A stretch of 64,000 bases of DNA from Alteromonas indica. GTDB lineage: Bacteria > Pseudomonadota > Gammaproteobacteria > Enterobacterales > Alteromonadaceae. Below the pieces are notes generated by a model. The model was not told the origin of the DNA. It worked only from the letters and a program-made list of their open reading frames with translations, and did not search any database. Of the stretch, positions 45,325-55,151 are shown piece after piece; position 1 is the stretch's first letter, and every line of letters starts with the position of its first letter. Location of the stretch: assembly GCA_003056425.1 (NCBI GenBank), contig PYVY01000016.1, positions 40,917 to 104,916 of the forward strand, given 5' to 3'. Both the position numbers and the translations under genes were made by a program.

Positions 45325-47844
45325 CTACATTATTTTTCGCAGTAAATCACTGGTGTTCAGGGTGAGCAACCGCCAACAGCCAATAGCACCTAATGCTCCT
45401 ACCACAAGCGCACCGGTTACCGGGGCAATAAGCCAATATTCAGGGTGTACGGAAGGCGTCATATTGAATAGCTGAGTTTGCAGCAAATACAAGCTCAGCT
45501 CATTCGCGAGTGCCGCCATAAACCCGGCAACCACGCCGATAATGACAAACTCATAAATGACGCTGGCGCGAATGAGTCGCCCTTTAGCCCCTAAGGTACG
45601 TAATATAGCCAGTTCTTGTTGGCGCTCATCCATACTGGCCTGCACCTGCGCAATTAATACCAGTGAACCAGCAATAAGCACCAGCACCAGAATAAACTCT
45701 ACTGCCAACGATACCTGTTCAACAATTCCCCTGAGCTGATTAATACGGGCATCCACATCGAATAAAGTTATCGATGGGAACGGCTTGAGCAATTCAGTCA
45801 ACCCGGCTTTACGCTCTGTAGGTAAATAGAAGCTGGTGATGTAGGTAGGGGTGTAATCACGCATGGCTGCTGGTGACAGCACAAAGAAAAAGTTAGGTTG
45901 CATGGTTTGCCAGTTAACTTCACGAAAGCTGGTTACCCTGGCTTTCACCACTTCTGATCCCACATTAAAGGTAAGTGTATCGCCTAACGCTATTTCCAGC
46001 CGATCAGCAACATCACTTTCTACGGACACCGCATAACCGTCCTGACTGGCAGTAGCGTCACCATGCCAGCTACCGGCAACAATTTTATTTTCATGCTGCA
46101 GGGTATTGCTCCAGGTAAGATTCGCTTCACGGCCTAAACCATCGCGGCCATTGTCATCTTGCGGATCATCCTCTTTGGTAACCTCGGTACTAACCCTTTG
46201 CTCATTTACGGCCACAAAGCGGCCGCGTACCACAGGATAAAATTGCTCAATACGTACGTCATTTTCGGCGAAATGGGCGTTAAGGTCAGGCTTTTGTTCT
46301 TCTGTAATATTAATCAGGAAGTAATTTGGCGTGCCGGTAGGTAATTGAGCTTGCCATTGCGCCACCATGTCGTTGCGCATCACCAATACAATCAGTAACA
46401 GCATAATGGTGATGGAAAAACTGATCAGCTGAACACTATTATCCATTGCCCGCCGGTGAATTCTGGCCCAGGCCAGCTGCCAGGGGCCCATTTTTGACGA
46501 GCCAAGTTTACGTCCGATAAAAATCAGCCCGTAGGTGACCGCGATTAGCCCCGCCACCAGTACCACCCCAGAGGCGAATAAAATGGCGCTGATTTTCAGG
46601 TTTTGACTATACGCCCACATCAACAGGAATACTGCCAGGCCCGAGACGGCAAACTGCAATGTTTTTGAGCTTAATGTTGCGTCCATATCGCGGCGTAATA
46701 CCCGCAGCGGAGGGATGGAAAATAACCTGAGTAGCGGGTACATGGAAAACAGTACGGCGCAGATGACCCCCGTAAACACCGCTATAATTACCGGCCGCCA
46801 ATGCCAGACCGCAAGGCTTACCTCAACTTTATCGGCCAAGGCACTCACTACGGCTTGTTGAATAGCCACCCCAGCTGCAATACCAATTATAATTCCCAAG
46901 GCGGAGATGAAGAAAATTTGTAGCGTATAGACTTGGCGTATCATGCTTTGGGTGGCGCCTAACGTCTTCATAATGGCCACAGGATCAAAATGGCGCTGAG
47001 AGTAACGCTGCGCTGCCACGGCAATCGAGACGGCGGCCAGCACAATAGCCAGCAAACTAGCCAGTAAGAAATACTGCCCCGCCCGGGCAACCGATTTGCC
47101 GATGGCCGAGGTATCGTCTTCAACCGATTGCCAGCGATGAATTTCATCATCTAACTGCGGCCTTAACCATTCGTAATATTGTTCAAGGCTGGTGTTATCC
47201 CCGGCAAAATAAGCCTTGTAAGTTACCCTGCTACCAGGCCCGGTGATGTTTGCTTTGGCTAGGTCAGTTTGCCGTATAAGAACTAACGGGTCGGTGCTAA
47301 ATAACGAAAATCCGGCATCAGGTATTTGTCCAAGCACCCGGCTGACAGTAAATGAAGCATCGCCAATTTCGATGCTGTCACCTAGCTTAATATCCAGTAA
47401 CTGAAACAGCCGCGAATCGATCCATGCCTGGCCGGGCTCCGGGACCTCCGTGATCGGCGCTGCTGTGCCAAAAGGTTTGTCGGCTACCGTGATAGCGCCT
47501 TTCAACGGATAGTCGCCATTGATGGCACGCAGGTCGGTAAGTGACATCTTACCTTTGCTAAATACCATGGAGCGAGTTTGAACCTGCGCTGCGGTAGCCA
47601 AAGATTGCGAGCGCGCTGCCGCCATCCAGTTATCATCCAGAGGCTGACGAGCCTGAAGCTGGCGGTCTGCGGCTAAAAAAGAAGCCGAACGCTCGGTTAA
47701 CGCCCCCTGCAACCGTTCACTGAACAGCGACAATGAGAGCACCGCCGCCACCGATAAGATAATAGCGGCAAGAATAATGGTTAATTCGCCGCGGCGCGCT
47801 TCATGTCGGAACAGCCGCCATGCCAGGCTGAACACTTTACCCAT
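45325..47844 (-). CDS. ABC transporter permease, YbbP/FtsX family
   Basis: 839 aa. MacB/FtsX-like permease with an N-terminal membrane helix, large periplasmic domains, and eight to ten further helices including ASLLAIVLAAVSIAVA and LVLVLIAGSLVLIAQV. The DUF of YbbP covers the whole. It works with YbbA, whose gene overlaps its start by eight bases, and is divergent from tesA; this trio is conserved in gammaproteobacteria and implicated in envelope lipid or lipoprotein export. Substrate unknown. Confidence 0.92.
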   Translation of the reverse strand: MGKVFSLAWRLFRHEARRGELTIILAAIILSVAAVLSLSLFSERLQGALTERSASFLAADRQLQARQPLDDNWMAAARSQSLATAAQVQTRSMVFSKGKMSLTDLRAINGDYPLKGAITVADKPFGTAAPITEVPEPGQAWIDSRLFQLLDIKLGDSIEIGDASFTVSRVLGQIPDAGFSLFSTDPLVLIRQTDLAKANITGPGSRVTYKAYFAGDNTSLEQYYEWLRPQLDDEIHRWQSVEDDTSAIGKSVARAGQYFLLASLLAIVLAAVSIAVAAQRYSQRHFDPVAIMKTLGATQSMIRQVYTLQIFFISALGIIIGIAAGVAIQQAVVSALADKVEVSLAVWHWRPVIIAVFTGVICAVLFSMYPLLRLFSIPPLRVLRRDMDATLSSKTLQFAVSGLAVFLLMWAYSQNLKISAILFASGVVLVAGLIAVTYGLIFIGRKLGSSKMGPWQLAWARIHRRAMDNSVQLISFSITIMLLLIVLVMRNDMVAQWQAQLPTGTPNYFLINITEEQKPDLNAHFAENDVRIEQFYPVVRGRFVAVNEQRVSTEVTKEDDPQDDNGRDGLGREANLTWSNTLQHENKIVAGSWHGDATASQDGYAVSVESDVADRLEIALGDTLTFNVGSEVVKARVTSFREVNWQTMQPNFFFVLSPAAMRDYTPTYITSFYLPTERKAGLTELLKPFPSITLFDVDARINQLRGIVEQVSLAVEFILVLVLIAGSLVLIAQVQASMDERQQELAILRTLGAKGRLIRASVIYEFVIIGVVAGFMAALANELSLYLLQTQLFNMTPSVHPEYWLIAPVTGALVVGALGAIGCWRLLTLNTSDLLRKIM

Positions 47845-48559
47845 GACGAACCGCCGCCGTGGTGGAAGCGTGAGGTGTTGAATCAGGCTGGACTGTGGTG
47901 GCCTCGGTCAACTGCCCGGCCTGCATCATAAGCTGCCGGTCGCAGCGGCTGGCCAGTTCTTCATCATGGGTAACCAAAATAAGTGTGGTACCCAGCTCGC
48001 GGTTCAACGTAAAGAGTAGTTTTTCAATTTTTTCGCTATTCGCCGCATCCAGATTTCCGGTAGGTTCATCGGCAAAAAGAATTTTTGGTTGGCCAATAAA
48101 CGCGCGAGCGATTGCTACCCGTTGCTGTTCCCCCCCGGAAAGCTGATTCGGATAGTGTGAAGCGCGGTGGCCAAGGCCAACCTGCTCTAATATCGTCAGT
48201 GCCTGACGCCGGGCATCGTCCATACCAGCAATTTGGGCAGGCAGCATTACATTTTCCAATGCGCTTAAACTTTGAACCAACATGAAACTTTGGAAGATAA
48301 AGCCTACTTTAGCGCCGCGCAGCTGTGCCCGCTGTTCTTCATCCATTTTATGCAGGGGTTCATCATCTAGAAATATTTCACCTTCAGAAACCTCATCAAG
48401 GCCGGCTAATAAGCCTAATAACGTGGATTTACCGGAACCTGACGCACCGACAATAGCAACAGACTCCCCTGACTTGACTTCAAAAGAGATGGGTTTGAGA
48501 ATCTCCAGCAGACCTTCGTTCGTAGTAACCTTTTTGGTTATATTGCTGGTTTTAATCAT
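47837..48559 (-). CDS. ABC transporter ATP-binding protein YbbA
   Basis: 240 aa. Walker A GASGSGKST (~39-47), Q-loop FQSFMLV, signature LSGGEQQRVAIARAF and Walker B ILFADEPTGNLD, then H-loop VTHDEEL. LolD-like subfamily of mechanotransmission ABC proteins. It powers the YbbP permease. Confidence 0.95.
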   Translation of the reverse strand: MIKTSNITKKVTTNEGLLEILKPISFEVKSGESVAIVGASGSGKSTLLGLLAGLDEVSEGEIFLDDEPLHKMDEEQRAQLRGAKVGFIFQSFMLVQSLSALENVMLPAQIAGMDDARRQALTILEQVGLGHRASHYPNQLSGGEQQRVAIARAFIGQPKILFADEPTGNLDAANSEKIEKLLFTLNRELGTTLILVTHDEELASRCDRQLMMQAGQLTEATTVQPDSTPHASTTAAVRHG

Positions 48560-48576
48560 AAGGAGTCACCGCAGTC

Positions 48577-49251
48577 GTGTTCATTAAATTATCTCGTTAT
48601 TGTCGGCAAACATTCGCCGTTGTTGTATTTTTACCCTTGATACTGTTTGCAGATCAATCTATTGCCGAGGAATCCTCTTCAGCTGGCCAAGCAAAAACGC
48701 TGCTAATAGTAGGCGATAGTTTAAGCGCTGGTTATGGTTTGCAACAGCATGAAGGTTGGGTCAGTTTGTTACAAAACTTGTGGGCCGACGAGGTACATCG
48801 GATTGACGTGATAAATGCTGCGATAAGTGGCGAGACCTCAGATGGTGGTTTAGCCCGCTTACCGCGCTTGCTTAAGCAACATTCTCCAACCCACGTATTT
48901 ATTGAGTTGGGTGGTAATGATGGCCTTCAGGGCCATCCGGTAAATAAACTTAAAAACAACCTGGACGAAATGGTAAAACTGGCCCAGCAATCAGGCGCTA
49001 CTGTAATCTTACAAGACATGGAAATTCCGCCTAATTACGGCCAGCGTTACACTAAAATGTTTGCCAATACCTTCGATGAAGTTGCTAAACAGAACGATAT
49101 CCCCCTCGTTCCGTTTTTCCTGGAATCCATCGCACTTAACAAAGATTTAATGCAAAAGGACGGCATCCATCCCAACAAAGAAGCGCAAACTATGATTGCA
49201 GAATACATGGATACGAAGCTCAGCCCATTGATAAAGAATTCTCCGCACTAA
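48577..49251 (+). CDS. tesA: multifunctional esterase/thioesterase TesA (GDSL hydrolase)
   Basis: 224 aa. A signal peptide ends near ~30. Catalytic Ser48 lies in VGDSLSAG, block II GETSDGG, block III LGGNDGLQ and the Asp/His pair in DGIHPN. SGNH hydrolase acting on acyl-CoA, lysophospholipids and esters in the periplasm. The start is GTG at 48577 with AGGAG upstream. It is divergent from ybbA by 17 bases. Confidence 0.95.
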   Translation: MFIKLSRYCRQTFAVVVFLPLILFADQSIAEESSSAGQAKTLLIVGDSLSAGYGLQQHEGWVSLLQNLWADEVHRIDVINAAISGETSDGGLARLPRLLKQHSPTHVFIELGGNDGLQGHPVNKLKNNLDEMVKLAQQSGATVILQDMEIPPNYGQRYTKMFANTFDEVAKQNDIPLVPFFLESIALNKDLMQKDGIHPNKEAQTMIAEYMDTKLSPLIKNSPH

Positions 49252-49278
49252 ACTGGCTGGACGAACACGCTTATCAAT

Positions 49279-49309
49279 AAAAAAGCCTGTATCACTACAG
49301 GCTTTTTTT
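49279..49309. terminator. bidirectional terminator of tesA and the amidohydrolase pair
   Basis: AAAAAAGCCTGT-ATCACT-ACAGGCTTTTTTT, convergent position. Confidence 0.85.
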
Positions 49310-49327
49310 GACGATAACTACGTTAGC

Positions 49328-50608
49328 TTACGGCTTGATATATTGAACCGGTGTAGCACCATCTGACTGGTGTAGCTTCATGTAGCGGTCTCGAAGCTGG
49401 GTTTGTCGGCTGGTCATATCGATAGCTTCACCCGCCATAAAGACTTGTTCAGCATATTCGGTCACTTCAAGCGGGTCACCGCTCCATACCACCACATCAG
49501 CCTGAGCCCCCACGGTGAGACTGCCCACCCGGTCTGAAACACCAAACATCGCCGCCGGATTGCTGGTTAAGCTGGCGATGGCACTGGTGTGTGGTAAACC
49601 ATTGGCCACGGCATTACCAGCGTGCTGGGTAGCCAGGCGGATATTGTGGGTTTCCATACCAATTGCCACCATTACGCCCGCGGCGTCTAAAATAGCCGCA
49701 TTTTGCATGGTTGCTCCGATGGCATCAAAGCTTTCGGGCAGGTTCATTTGCGGATTTACAATCACTGGTACATTAGCTTGGGCGAGTTTGTCAGCAACAC
49801 GCCAAGCCTGGTCGGCCCCCATCAAAATCACGTTAATGTCTGGATAGCGCTGTTTAAATGCCAGGACCTGAAGAATATCTGACTTACGACTGGCATGCAT
49901 AACCAAGGGCATATCGCCTGCCAGAATCTTTTTCAGCACGGGTAAGTCAGCGCGGCTGTTAAGCCCGTGCCAAGGTTTATCTGCCGTTGGCACACTGCTT
50001 AACACACTGGCTTCGTTAAACAATTGTTCCAGGGTTACCCATAAAGCTGCCCGCGAACCGCCAGACGCTTCAGCCGCACTGGCACTGACATCCAGGACAA
50101 TGAACGCCCGCGGTTTTACTAAGGGCTCGTCCGCCCCAACCGAAATGATACTGCCTTGCCCGTGAAATAAATAATCGGTATAGGAGATTGTCGTGGCCGC
50201 AGTGGTTACCCCTTCAATACGTGATACATCCATCAATGTGGAATCAGGGTTTAGTGCATAACTGACATCAAAAGCCGCACCGGTTTTTGAAATACGAGCA
50301 TTGTCGACCGAGGCATCCACCGTACCGGCCCAGGACTCAACCTCTACCAGACCTAAAGAGGTCATGGCACCAAACAACCCTGGCGTGACCACCTTGCCTT
50401 TAGCATCAAACTGTTCGTAACCACCAGGAACCTGCGTGCCAGTGATTATTTTTTCAATTTTGCCGTCGTTAATTAATACCGTAGCATTGTCGATTACGCC
50501 CTGGTCCGTCTGGGTGTAGACCTGACCACCGACAATGGCTAGTTTTTGCGCTAAGGCAGGTGTGCTTAATGTGACAGAAGCGAGCGCTGCAATAAGTACC
50601 TGTTTCAT
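49328..50608 (-). CDS. amidohydrolase-family protein lacking the HxH metal motif
   Basis: 426 aa. A signal peptide ends at ALAQ (~21). The urease-like barrel is recognisable (IVGGQVYTQTDQGVID, VVTPGLFG, LVMHASRKSDIL, SNPAAMFGVSDRVGSLTVGAQADVVVWSGDP). Yet the HxH after the TPG turn is replaced by Met82-Thr-Ser84. Metal binding may be altered or lost. It overlaps by four bases the upstream amidohydrolase with intact HSH, so the two may form a heteromer in the periplasm. AGGAG-like ribosome site. Confidence 0.88.
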   Translation of the reverse strand: MKQVLIAALASVTLSTPALAQKLAIVGGQVYTQTDQGVIDNATVLINDGKIEKIITGTQVPGGYEQFDAKGKVVTPGLFGAMTSLGLVEVESWAGTVDASVDNARISKTGAAFDVSYALNPDSTLMDVSRIEGVTTAATTISYTDYLFHGQGSIISVGADEPLVKPRAFIVLDVSASAAEASGGSRAALWVTLEQLFNEASVLSSVPTADKPWHGLNSRADLPVLKKILAGDMPLVMHASRKSDILQVLAFKQRYPDINVILMGADQAWRVADKLAQANVPVIVNPQMNLPESFDAIGATMQNAAILDAAGVMVAIGMETHNIRLATQHAGNAVANGLPHTSAIASLTSNPAAMFGVSDRVGSLTVGAQADVVVWSGDPLEVTEYAEQVFMAGEAIDMTSRQTQLRDRYMKLHQSDGATPVQYIKP

Positions 50609-52029
50609 TGTGCCTCTCCTGTGGCTTGCTGGCCTACTTCAAAGTCGCTCACTGGTTGGTGCTGCGCATTACTCAGATCAAACGCCAGGCCCCCGTCTAT
50701 ATAGACTTTCTCAGCCTGGGTATAGGTTGAAAATGGGTTACCGCTCCATAGTACAACGTCGGCATTTTTACCTTCTTCAAGTGAGCCGGTTTTATCGTAG
50801 ATACCTAACGACTTCGCCGGGTTAGCCGACAACCAGGTCCAGGCGTGGGCCATAGAAGAGTCGATACCAGCGCGTTTACCATCGGACCAGGCTTTAGCGG
50901 CCTCCTGGTTGAGCCGTTGGATTCCCAATTCACTATCAGAATGTACTATTGCGCATGCGCCCGCAGCATCTACCATAGGTATATTTTCACGAATACCATC
51001 GTAGGCTTCCATTTTAAAGCCCCACCAGTCTGCCCACATTGCAGAGCAAACATTGTTTTGCTTAAGTTTATCGGCAATTTTATAAGACTCTACCGCATGG
51101 TGAAATGAGCTGATTTGGTAATCAAACTCTTTCATCATATCCATCATGGTGACCATTTCATCAGCCCGGTAGCAATGCATATGCACCATAATGTCACCGT
51201 CAAGTACACCGGCCAGGGTTTCTAAATCCAGGTCACGCTTAGGCGCAGTGGGGTTTTTACCAGCGTCAAAATCGTCGCTGTATTTTTGCCACTTGGCTTG
51301 ATATTCCTGCGCATCGGAAAAAGCCTGACGGTAGCCACGAACGTTCCCCATACGTGTCATTGGGCCACCTTTCTGGCCGTACACCCGTTTCGGGTTTTCG
51401 CCACACGCCATCTTCATACCATACGGGGCGTCGGGAAATTTCATATCCTGCATAGAGCGGTTAGGTACGTTTTTCAATACAATGGAGCGCCCGCCAACCA
51501 GGTTGCCTGAGCCGGGCAGAATCTGCAACGTCGTCACGCCACCCGCCAACGCGCGGCCAAAACCGGCATCCTGCGGCCAGACTGAATGTTCCGCCCACAC
51601 GCCGGGAGTCACCGGTTTGACCATTTCGTTGCCGTCTGACAGTGACCCTATGGAGGGTGATGGATACACCCCAAGGTGACTATGATTATCAATAATACCA
51701 GGGGTTACCCATTTGCCCTGGCCATCGATGACAGTGGCATTTGTCGGGTAATCAATGTTCTGGCCGACGGCCTGAATTTTACCTTCTGCGAAATACACCA
51801 TGCCGTTTTCAATGCGTTTACCTGCTCCATCTAAAATGGTCACATTGGTGATAACGGTGGGCGTGCCTGCAATGGCCTGATAAGTACTGGGATAGGGGTT
51901 GGGGTTAATACTGACCTTGCCTGACTTGCTGTCTTTCGAGGTGGTATTCTGGGTTGTCTGACAACCAGATACCACTAGCGGAAGCAAACAAGCCAGCGCC
52001 AGGCTGACGCGTGAACGAGTGAGTGCCAT
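50605..52029 (-). CDS. amidohydrolase-family lipoprotein
   Basis: 474 aa. Signal peptide with VSGC lipobox (Cys23). Metal ligands: His116/His118 (DNHSH), a later MHMHCY, SFHHAVES and IVHSDSEL. C-terminal SANPAKSLGIYDKTGSLEEGKNADVVLWSGNPF is typical of the imidazolonepropionase/prolidase-like branch. It probably hydrolyses amide or peptide-like compounds in the periplasm; substrate unknown. Confidence 0.9.
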   Translation of the reverse strand: MALTRSRVSLALACLLPLVVSGCQTTQNTTSKDSKSGKVSINPNPYPSTYQAIAGTPTVITNVTILDGAGKRIENGMVYFAEGKIQAVGQNIDYPTNATVIDGQGKWVTPGIIDNHSHLGVYPSPSIGSLSDGNEMVKPVTPGVWAEHSVWPQDAGFGRALAGGVTTLQILPGSGNLVGGRSIVLKNVPNRSMQDMKFPDAPYGMKMACGENPKRVYGQKGGPMTRMGNVRGYRQAFSDAQEYQAKWQKYSDDFDAGKNPTAPKRDLDLETLAGVLDGDIMVHMHCYRADEMVTMMDMMKEFDYQISSFHHAVESYKIADKLKQNNVCSAMWADWWGFKMEAYDGIRENIPMVDAAGACAIVHSDSELGIQRLNQEAAKAWSDGKRAGIDSSMAHAWTWLSANPAKSLGIYDKTGSLEEGKNADVVLWSGNPFSTYTQAEKVYIDGGLAFDLSNAQHQPVSDFEVGQQATGEAQ

Positions 52030-52157
52030 AGGTTTTCCGTAGCCTTAATGTTGTGAATAACGATTTATTCGTATTGTTATTGTGCGGTGTACAACGCATA
52101 CGTTTACACAAGATTAACGCTACTTTAAGCATTTCACAAAATGAAGCTAACTTGAGA

Positions 52158-53108
52158 CTAAGCTACGTACTCCTGCGAGGACTGGCGGCGCAGTACCTTC
52201 ACAATGTCATCAGCGTGGTTTAATCGTCTGATATCGTTAAATAACAACTCGGCCTGTGGGTACTGCCGCTTTAAATAGCCACACCATTGTTTTATACGAT
52301 TGGGATAATAACGGCCTTTATCGCCGTAAATTTCATAGCCAGAATATTTGATCAGCAAACGGGCTAATTCTGGCCACGCCATAGGCGCTTGGTGGTGTTT
52401 AATACACAACGCCAGGTTTGGCAATGCCAATGCCCCGCGCCCCAACATCAGGTCTTCACAGGCAGATTCCTGTCGACAGCGTTGCGCATCCTGCGCACTC
52501 CAAATTTCGCCATTCGCAATAACCGGAATGTCGATATGCTGTTTGATTCGAGCAATCCAGTCCCAGTACGCGGGCGGCCGGTAGCCTTCTGTTTTGGTTC
52601 TGGCATGGACTACCAGATGGCTGGCTCCTGCGTTGGCAATGGCTACAGCATTATCTATCGCCAGGCTTTTGTCTTCAAAGCCCAACCTTATTTTTGCCGT
52701 GACCGGAAGATGGTCTGGCACCGCCTGGCGCACCGCATGGACTATATCGTAAAGTGCCTGGGTTTCTTTAAGCAGTACTGCCCCACCCTTGCTTTTATTG
52801 ACGGTTTTGGCCGGGCACCCAAAATTGAGATCGACCCCGGGCGAGCCGAGTTCTACGGCAGTTAGTGCATTTTCAGCCAGCCATTGAGGGTGTTGCCCCA
52901 ATAACTGCACCCGCACCGGCACCCCCGCTTTGGTTTTACCATCTTGCAGCAATTCAGGACATAGCTTATAGAATGTTTTTGCTGGCAGCTTTTGGTCTAC
53001 CACGCGCACAAATTCTGTTACGCACAAATCAAAGCCGCCCACTTCGGTCAGCATTTCGCGCATTAAATGATCAACCACCCCTTCCATCGGGGCCAGCATT
53101 ACTGTCAT
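52158..53108 (-). CDS. dusC: tRNA-dihydrouridine(16) synthase DusC
   Basis: 316 aa. FMN-binding barrel with catalytic Cys98 in LNFGCPAKTVNKS, KIRLGF, HARTKTEGY, IANGEIWS and LMLGRGAL, and the C-terminal tRNA-binding helical part. Length and GYxxPAYWDW fit DusC rather than DusA/B. Reduces U16 of tRNA with NADPH. Confidence 0.92.
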   Translation of the reverse strand: MTVMLAPMEGVVDHLMREMLTEVGGFDLCVTEFVRVVDQKLPAKTFYKLCPELLQDGKTKAGVPVRVQLLGQHPQWLAENALTAVELGSPGVDLNFGCPAKTVNKSKGGAVLLKETQALYDIVHAVRQAVPDHLPVTAKIRLGFEDKSLAIDNAVAIANAGASHLVVHARTKTEGYRPPAYWDWIARIKQHIDIPVIANGEIWSAQDAQRCRQESACEDLMLGRGALALPNLALCIKHHQAPMAWPELARLLIKYSGYEIYGDKGRYYPNRIKQWCGYLKRQYPQAELLFNDIRRLNHADDIVKVLRRQSSQEYVA

Positions 53109-53187
53109 AACGATTTTAAACGCTCAGGTAAAAACGGGCGCGCAGTGTACCAAATAGCCTAGCGCGACTCCATTGTACGGGGGTAAT

Positions 53188-53388
53188 TTAACACTTAGTT
53201 GCCTGAGAGCGACGTTGATCACACAGCGCAATAACCTGGCGCTGCTCCCTGGCGGTTAGCTGGGTCCAGGTGGTAATCTGGCTAAGATCGCGAAAACAGC
53301 CGGTACAGCGAGCGGCAGCATCTAATTGACACTGTCCAATACAGGGCGAGAGTACCGGCAGACTCCTAGATGAACAGTACTGAGACAT
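53188..53388 (-). CDS. DUF1289 protein
   Basis: 66 aa. PCIGQCQLDAAARCTGCFRDLSQITTWTQL holds the DUF1289 cysteine pattern (CxxxC..CxxC) and the W/L core. Probably metal-binding; role unknown. The ATG at 53388 is preferred. It follows the small gene at 53394 by five bases and probably shares its promoter. Confidence 0.82.
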   Translation of the reverse strand: MSQYCSSRSLPVLSPCIGQCQLDAAARCTGCFRDLSQITTWTQLTAREQRQVIALCDQRRSQATKC

Positions 53389-53393
53389 ACAGG

Positions 53394-53585
53394 CTATTCG
53401 TTGCAGTGAGGTAAAACAGAAGGCTCGAGGGGGCTGGCACAAGGTGTCCCTTCACTACACCACAGGCACACATAAATACCAAACCGGGCAACCAGTTGTT
53501 GTTCAAAGTCATATTTAGCGACCGCAGTGCCGTGCACAAGCGCCTGACCGGTGCCAGTATAAATTAATGCGGAGTAATGAAACAT
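53394..53585 (-). CDS. small Cys-containing protein behind a MetJ-like promoter
   Basis: 63 aa beginning MFHYSALIYTGTGQALVHGT, with four cysteines (about 40, 43, 49 and 61) in its C-terminal half. No signal peptide or family recognised. The ATG at 53585 is chosen because the promoter at 53615-53643 would start RNA near 53607; the longer frame to 53639 would begin within the promoter. Only five bases separate it from the DUF1289 gene. Translation rests on context and is not certain. Confidence 0.5.
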   Translation of the reverse strand: MFHYSALIYTGTGQALVHGTAVAKYDFEQQLVARFGIYVCLWCSEGTPCASPLEPSVLPHCNE

Positions 53586-53614
53586 CAAGGAGCCCCTAAA
53601 CCATACGAGGCCCC

Positions 53615-53649
53615 AATATACATCTAGACGTCTAAACATTCAAACGTCT
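53615..53649 (-). promoter_or_regulatory. promoter with MetJ-like box in its spacer
   Basis: Minus-strand -35 TTGAAT (53638-53643) and -10 TATATT (53615-53620) have a 17-base spacer. It contains AGACGTCT (53626-53633), the exact MetJ consensus octamer. AAACGTCT, one mismatch, follows at 53642-53649, exactly two octamers away. Repression by MetJ-SAM is inferred. Confidence 0.6.
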
Positions 53650-53659
53650 ATTCGAATGT

Positions 53660-54574
53660 TTAGATATTAGCAGCTAAGACAAAGTCTAATGCGCCACATA
53701 TCGCCGCCACCTGGGCCTGATTACATATTTGCGCCGTGGCGTTCGGGCTGTCAGGGTAAACCTCGGTAGTGGTAACGTACGTTGCTTCAGTCATACCGCC
53801 ACACAGATGTAAGGCTTTTTTGTCATAGCAAATTATCCCTTCGCTTTGCACCGGCTCACCGATTAAACGCCCGTCGTCATCAGCTGGGGCAATATGGGTA
53901 ACCTGACTTACCGCCTGTACCACCGCTTTTTGAAACTCCAGCTGAGGACGTGTGGTATCAGCCACCGTGTAAAAGCCGTCAGGAATATTCCAATTGTGGT
54001 TTACGGTTCCTTCACGCGCAGCCAGCGCGGGCCTGAATTCACTGTTGTCGGTATCAGTGGTTTCGTGCAAATCCACATGAACCAGCACGGGCGTATTAAG
54101 CGATGCCACAAAGGCCATAATTTGGGCGGCTTCCGGCGCTGGGCTATTGGCATAAAAAGAACGGTTAGGATCTATCGCCATCGGATCCCACCGGTTGATG
54201 GTTTCATAACCCCAGGGGCTAATGCAGGGCACCACAATAAAGTTGTAGCGCGCTGCATACAGGGCCATCTCGTTATTAATAAACTGTAGCGCGCCCTGCA
54301 CTCCACTGGTTTCATAGCCATGAACACCACCGGTAATCAGTACCGTTGGTTTGCTTAGGGAAATTTTTTCGCTGACCACCGCATACAACGGATAGCGATT
54401 TTCGTCATAGGGTAACGCGCCATACTGGATAACCGAAAACCCTTTAAGGTTATTCGGCAGCTTAGCTAACACTTCGTCAGCATAACTACGCTCAATAGAC
54501 TGCGCATCGCGCCATTGCTGTTTATGTTCATCGTTCCAGGCTTGGCCCGGCGTGCCGATGGAATATGACTGCAT
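53660..54574 (-). CDS. M14-family metallocarboxypeptidase-like protein
   Basis: 304 aa. Zinc ligands appear as GGVHGYETSG (HxxE) and HVDLHE. The fold is of the succinylglutamate desuccinylase/aspartoacylase or M14 type. No signal peptide is visible, so cytoplasmic action is likely. AAAGAGA precedes the ATG. Monocistronic; its 3' end overlaps the MetJ-like promoter of the next gene. Confidence 0.85.
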   Translation of the reverse strand: MQSYSIGTPGQAWNDEHKQQWRDAQSIERSYADEVLAKLPNNLKGFSVIQYGALPYDENRYPLYAVVSEKISLSKPTVLITGGVHGYETSGVQGALQFINNEMALYAARYNFIVVPCISPWGYETINRWDPMAIDPNRSFYANSPAPEAAQIMAFVASLNTPVLVHVDLHETTDTDNSEFRPALAAREGTVNHNWNIPDGFYTVADTTRPQLEFQKAVVQAVSQVTHIAPADDDGRLIGEPVQSEGIICYDKKALHLCGGMTEATYVTTTEVYPDSPNATAQICNQAQVAAICGALDFVLAANI

Positions 54575-55151
54575 AAGTCGTCTCTTTAGTACTGAAAGGC
54601 GGTCATACTAACATAGCTGTAAAGTTGCATCGAAGTGGCAGGGCAGATTGCATTACGGAGGGTGGAAACTTACCCGAAGGTTTAGGCAGTATTACTTGCT
54701 GGGTCGATCTGGTGTTCCGGCCTACTACTTTATGCCCCATTCCTGAATACGCTGGTTAGCGCAATTCAACATCGCGCATAGTAGCTTGCACTTTCAAGAA
54801 TAACGGATAAGCAACGAGCGGACTGAGAGAACACCAGCTTTACTGCGCTACCGGGCATCACTCATGGGAACAAGGAAGCAACGAAAATGCGAATTGACTA
54901 ATAAGGCAGTATTTACCAAAGCGGTTATCGATGAGAGACGTTACCCAGCAGCAATATGACGCCGTTAAGTGGCGGCTGAACAGTCGCCCCCCAACCGGTA
55001 TAGATTTAAAATGCGTTAGGAGATGAAGAATGATTATGCGAGGTCAATGTTGCACTTGGGAGTCGATACTAAGTTTTTACGCCAAAGCCATTCGATAATC
55101 AGACCGAGCGGCTTAGGTAATTTCAGGCTTAGGGAATTACATCGACCCGGC
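54575..55151. other. gene-free spacer
   Basis: No supportable gene; open frames are short and without ribosome sites. Nothing else recognised. Confidence 0.35.
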
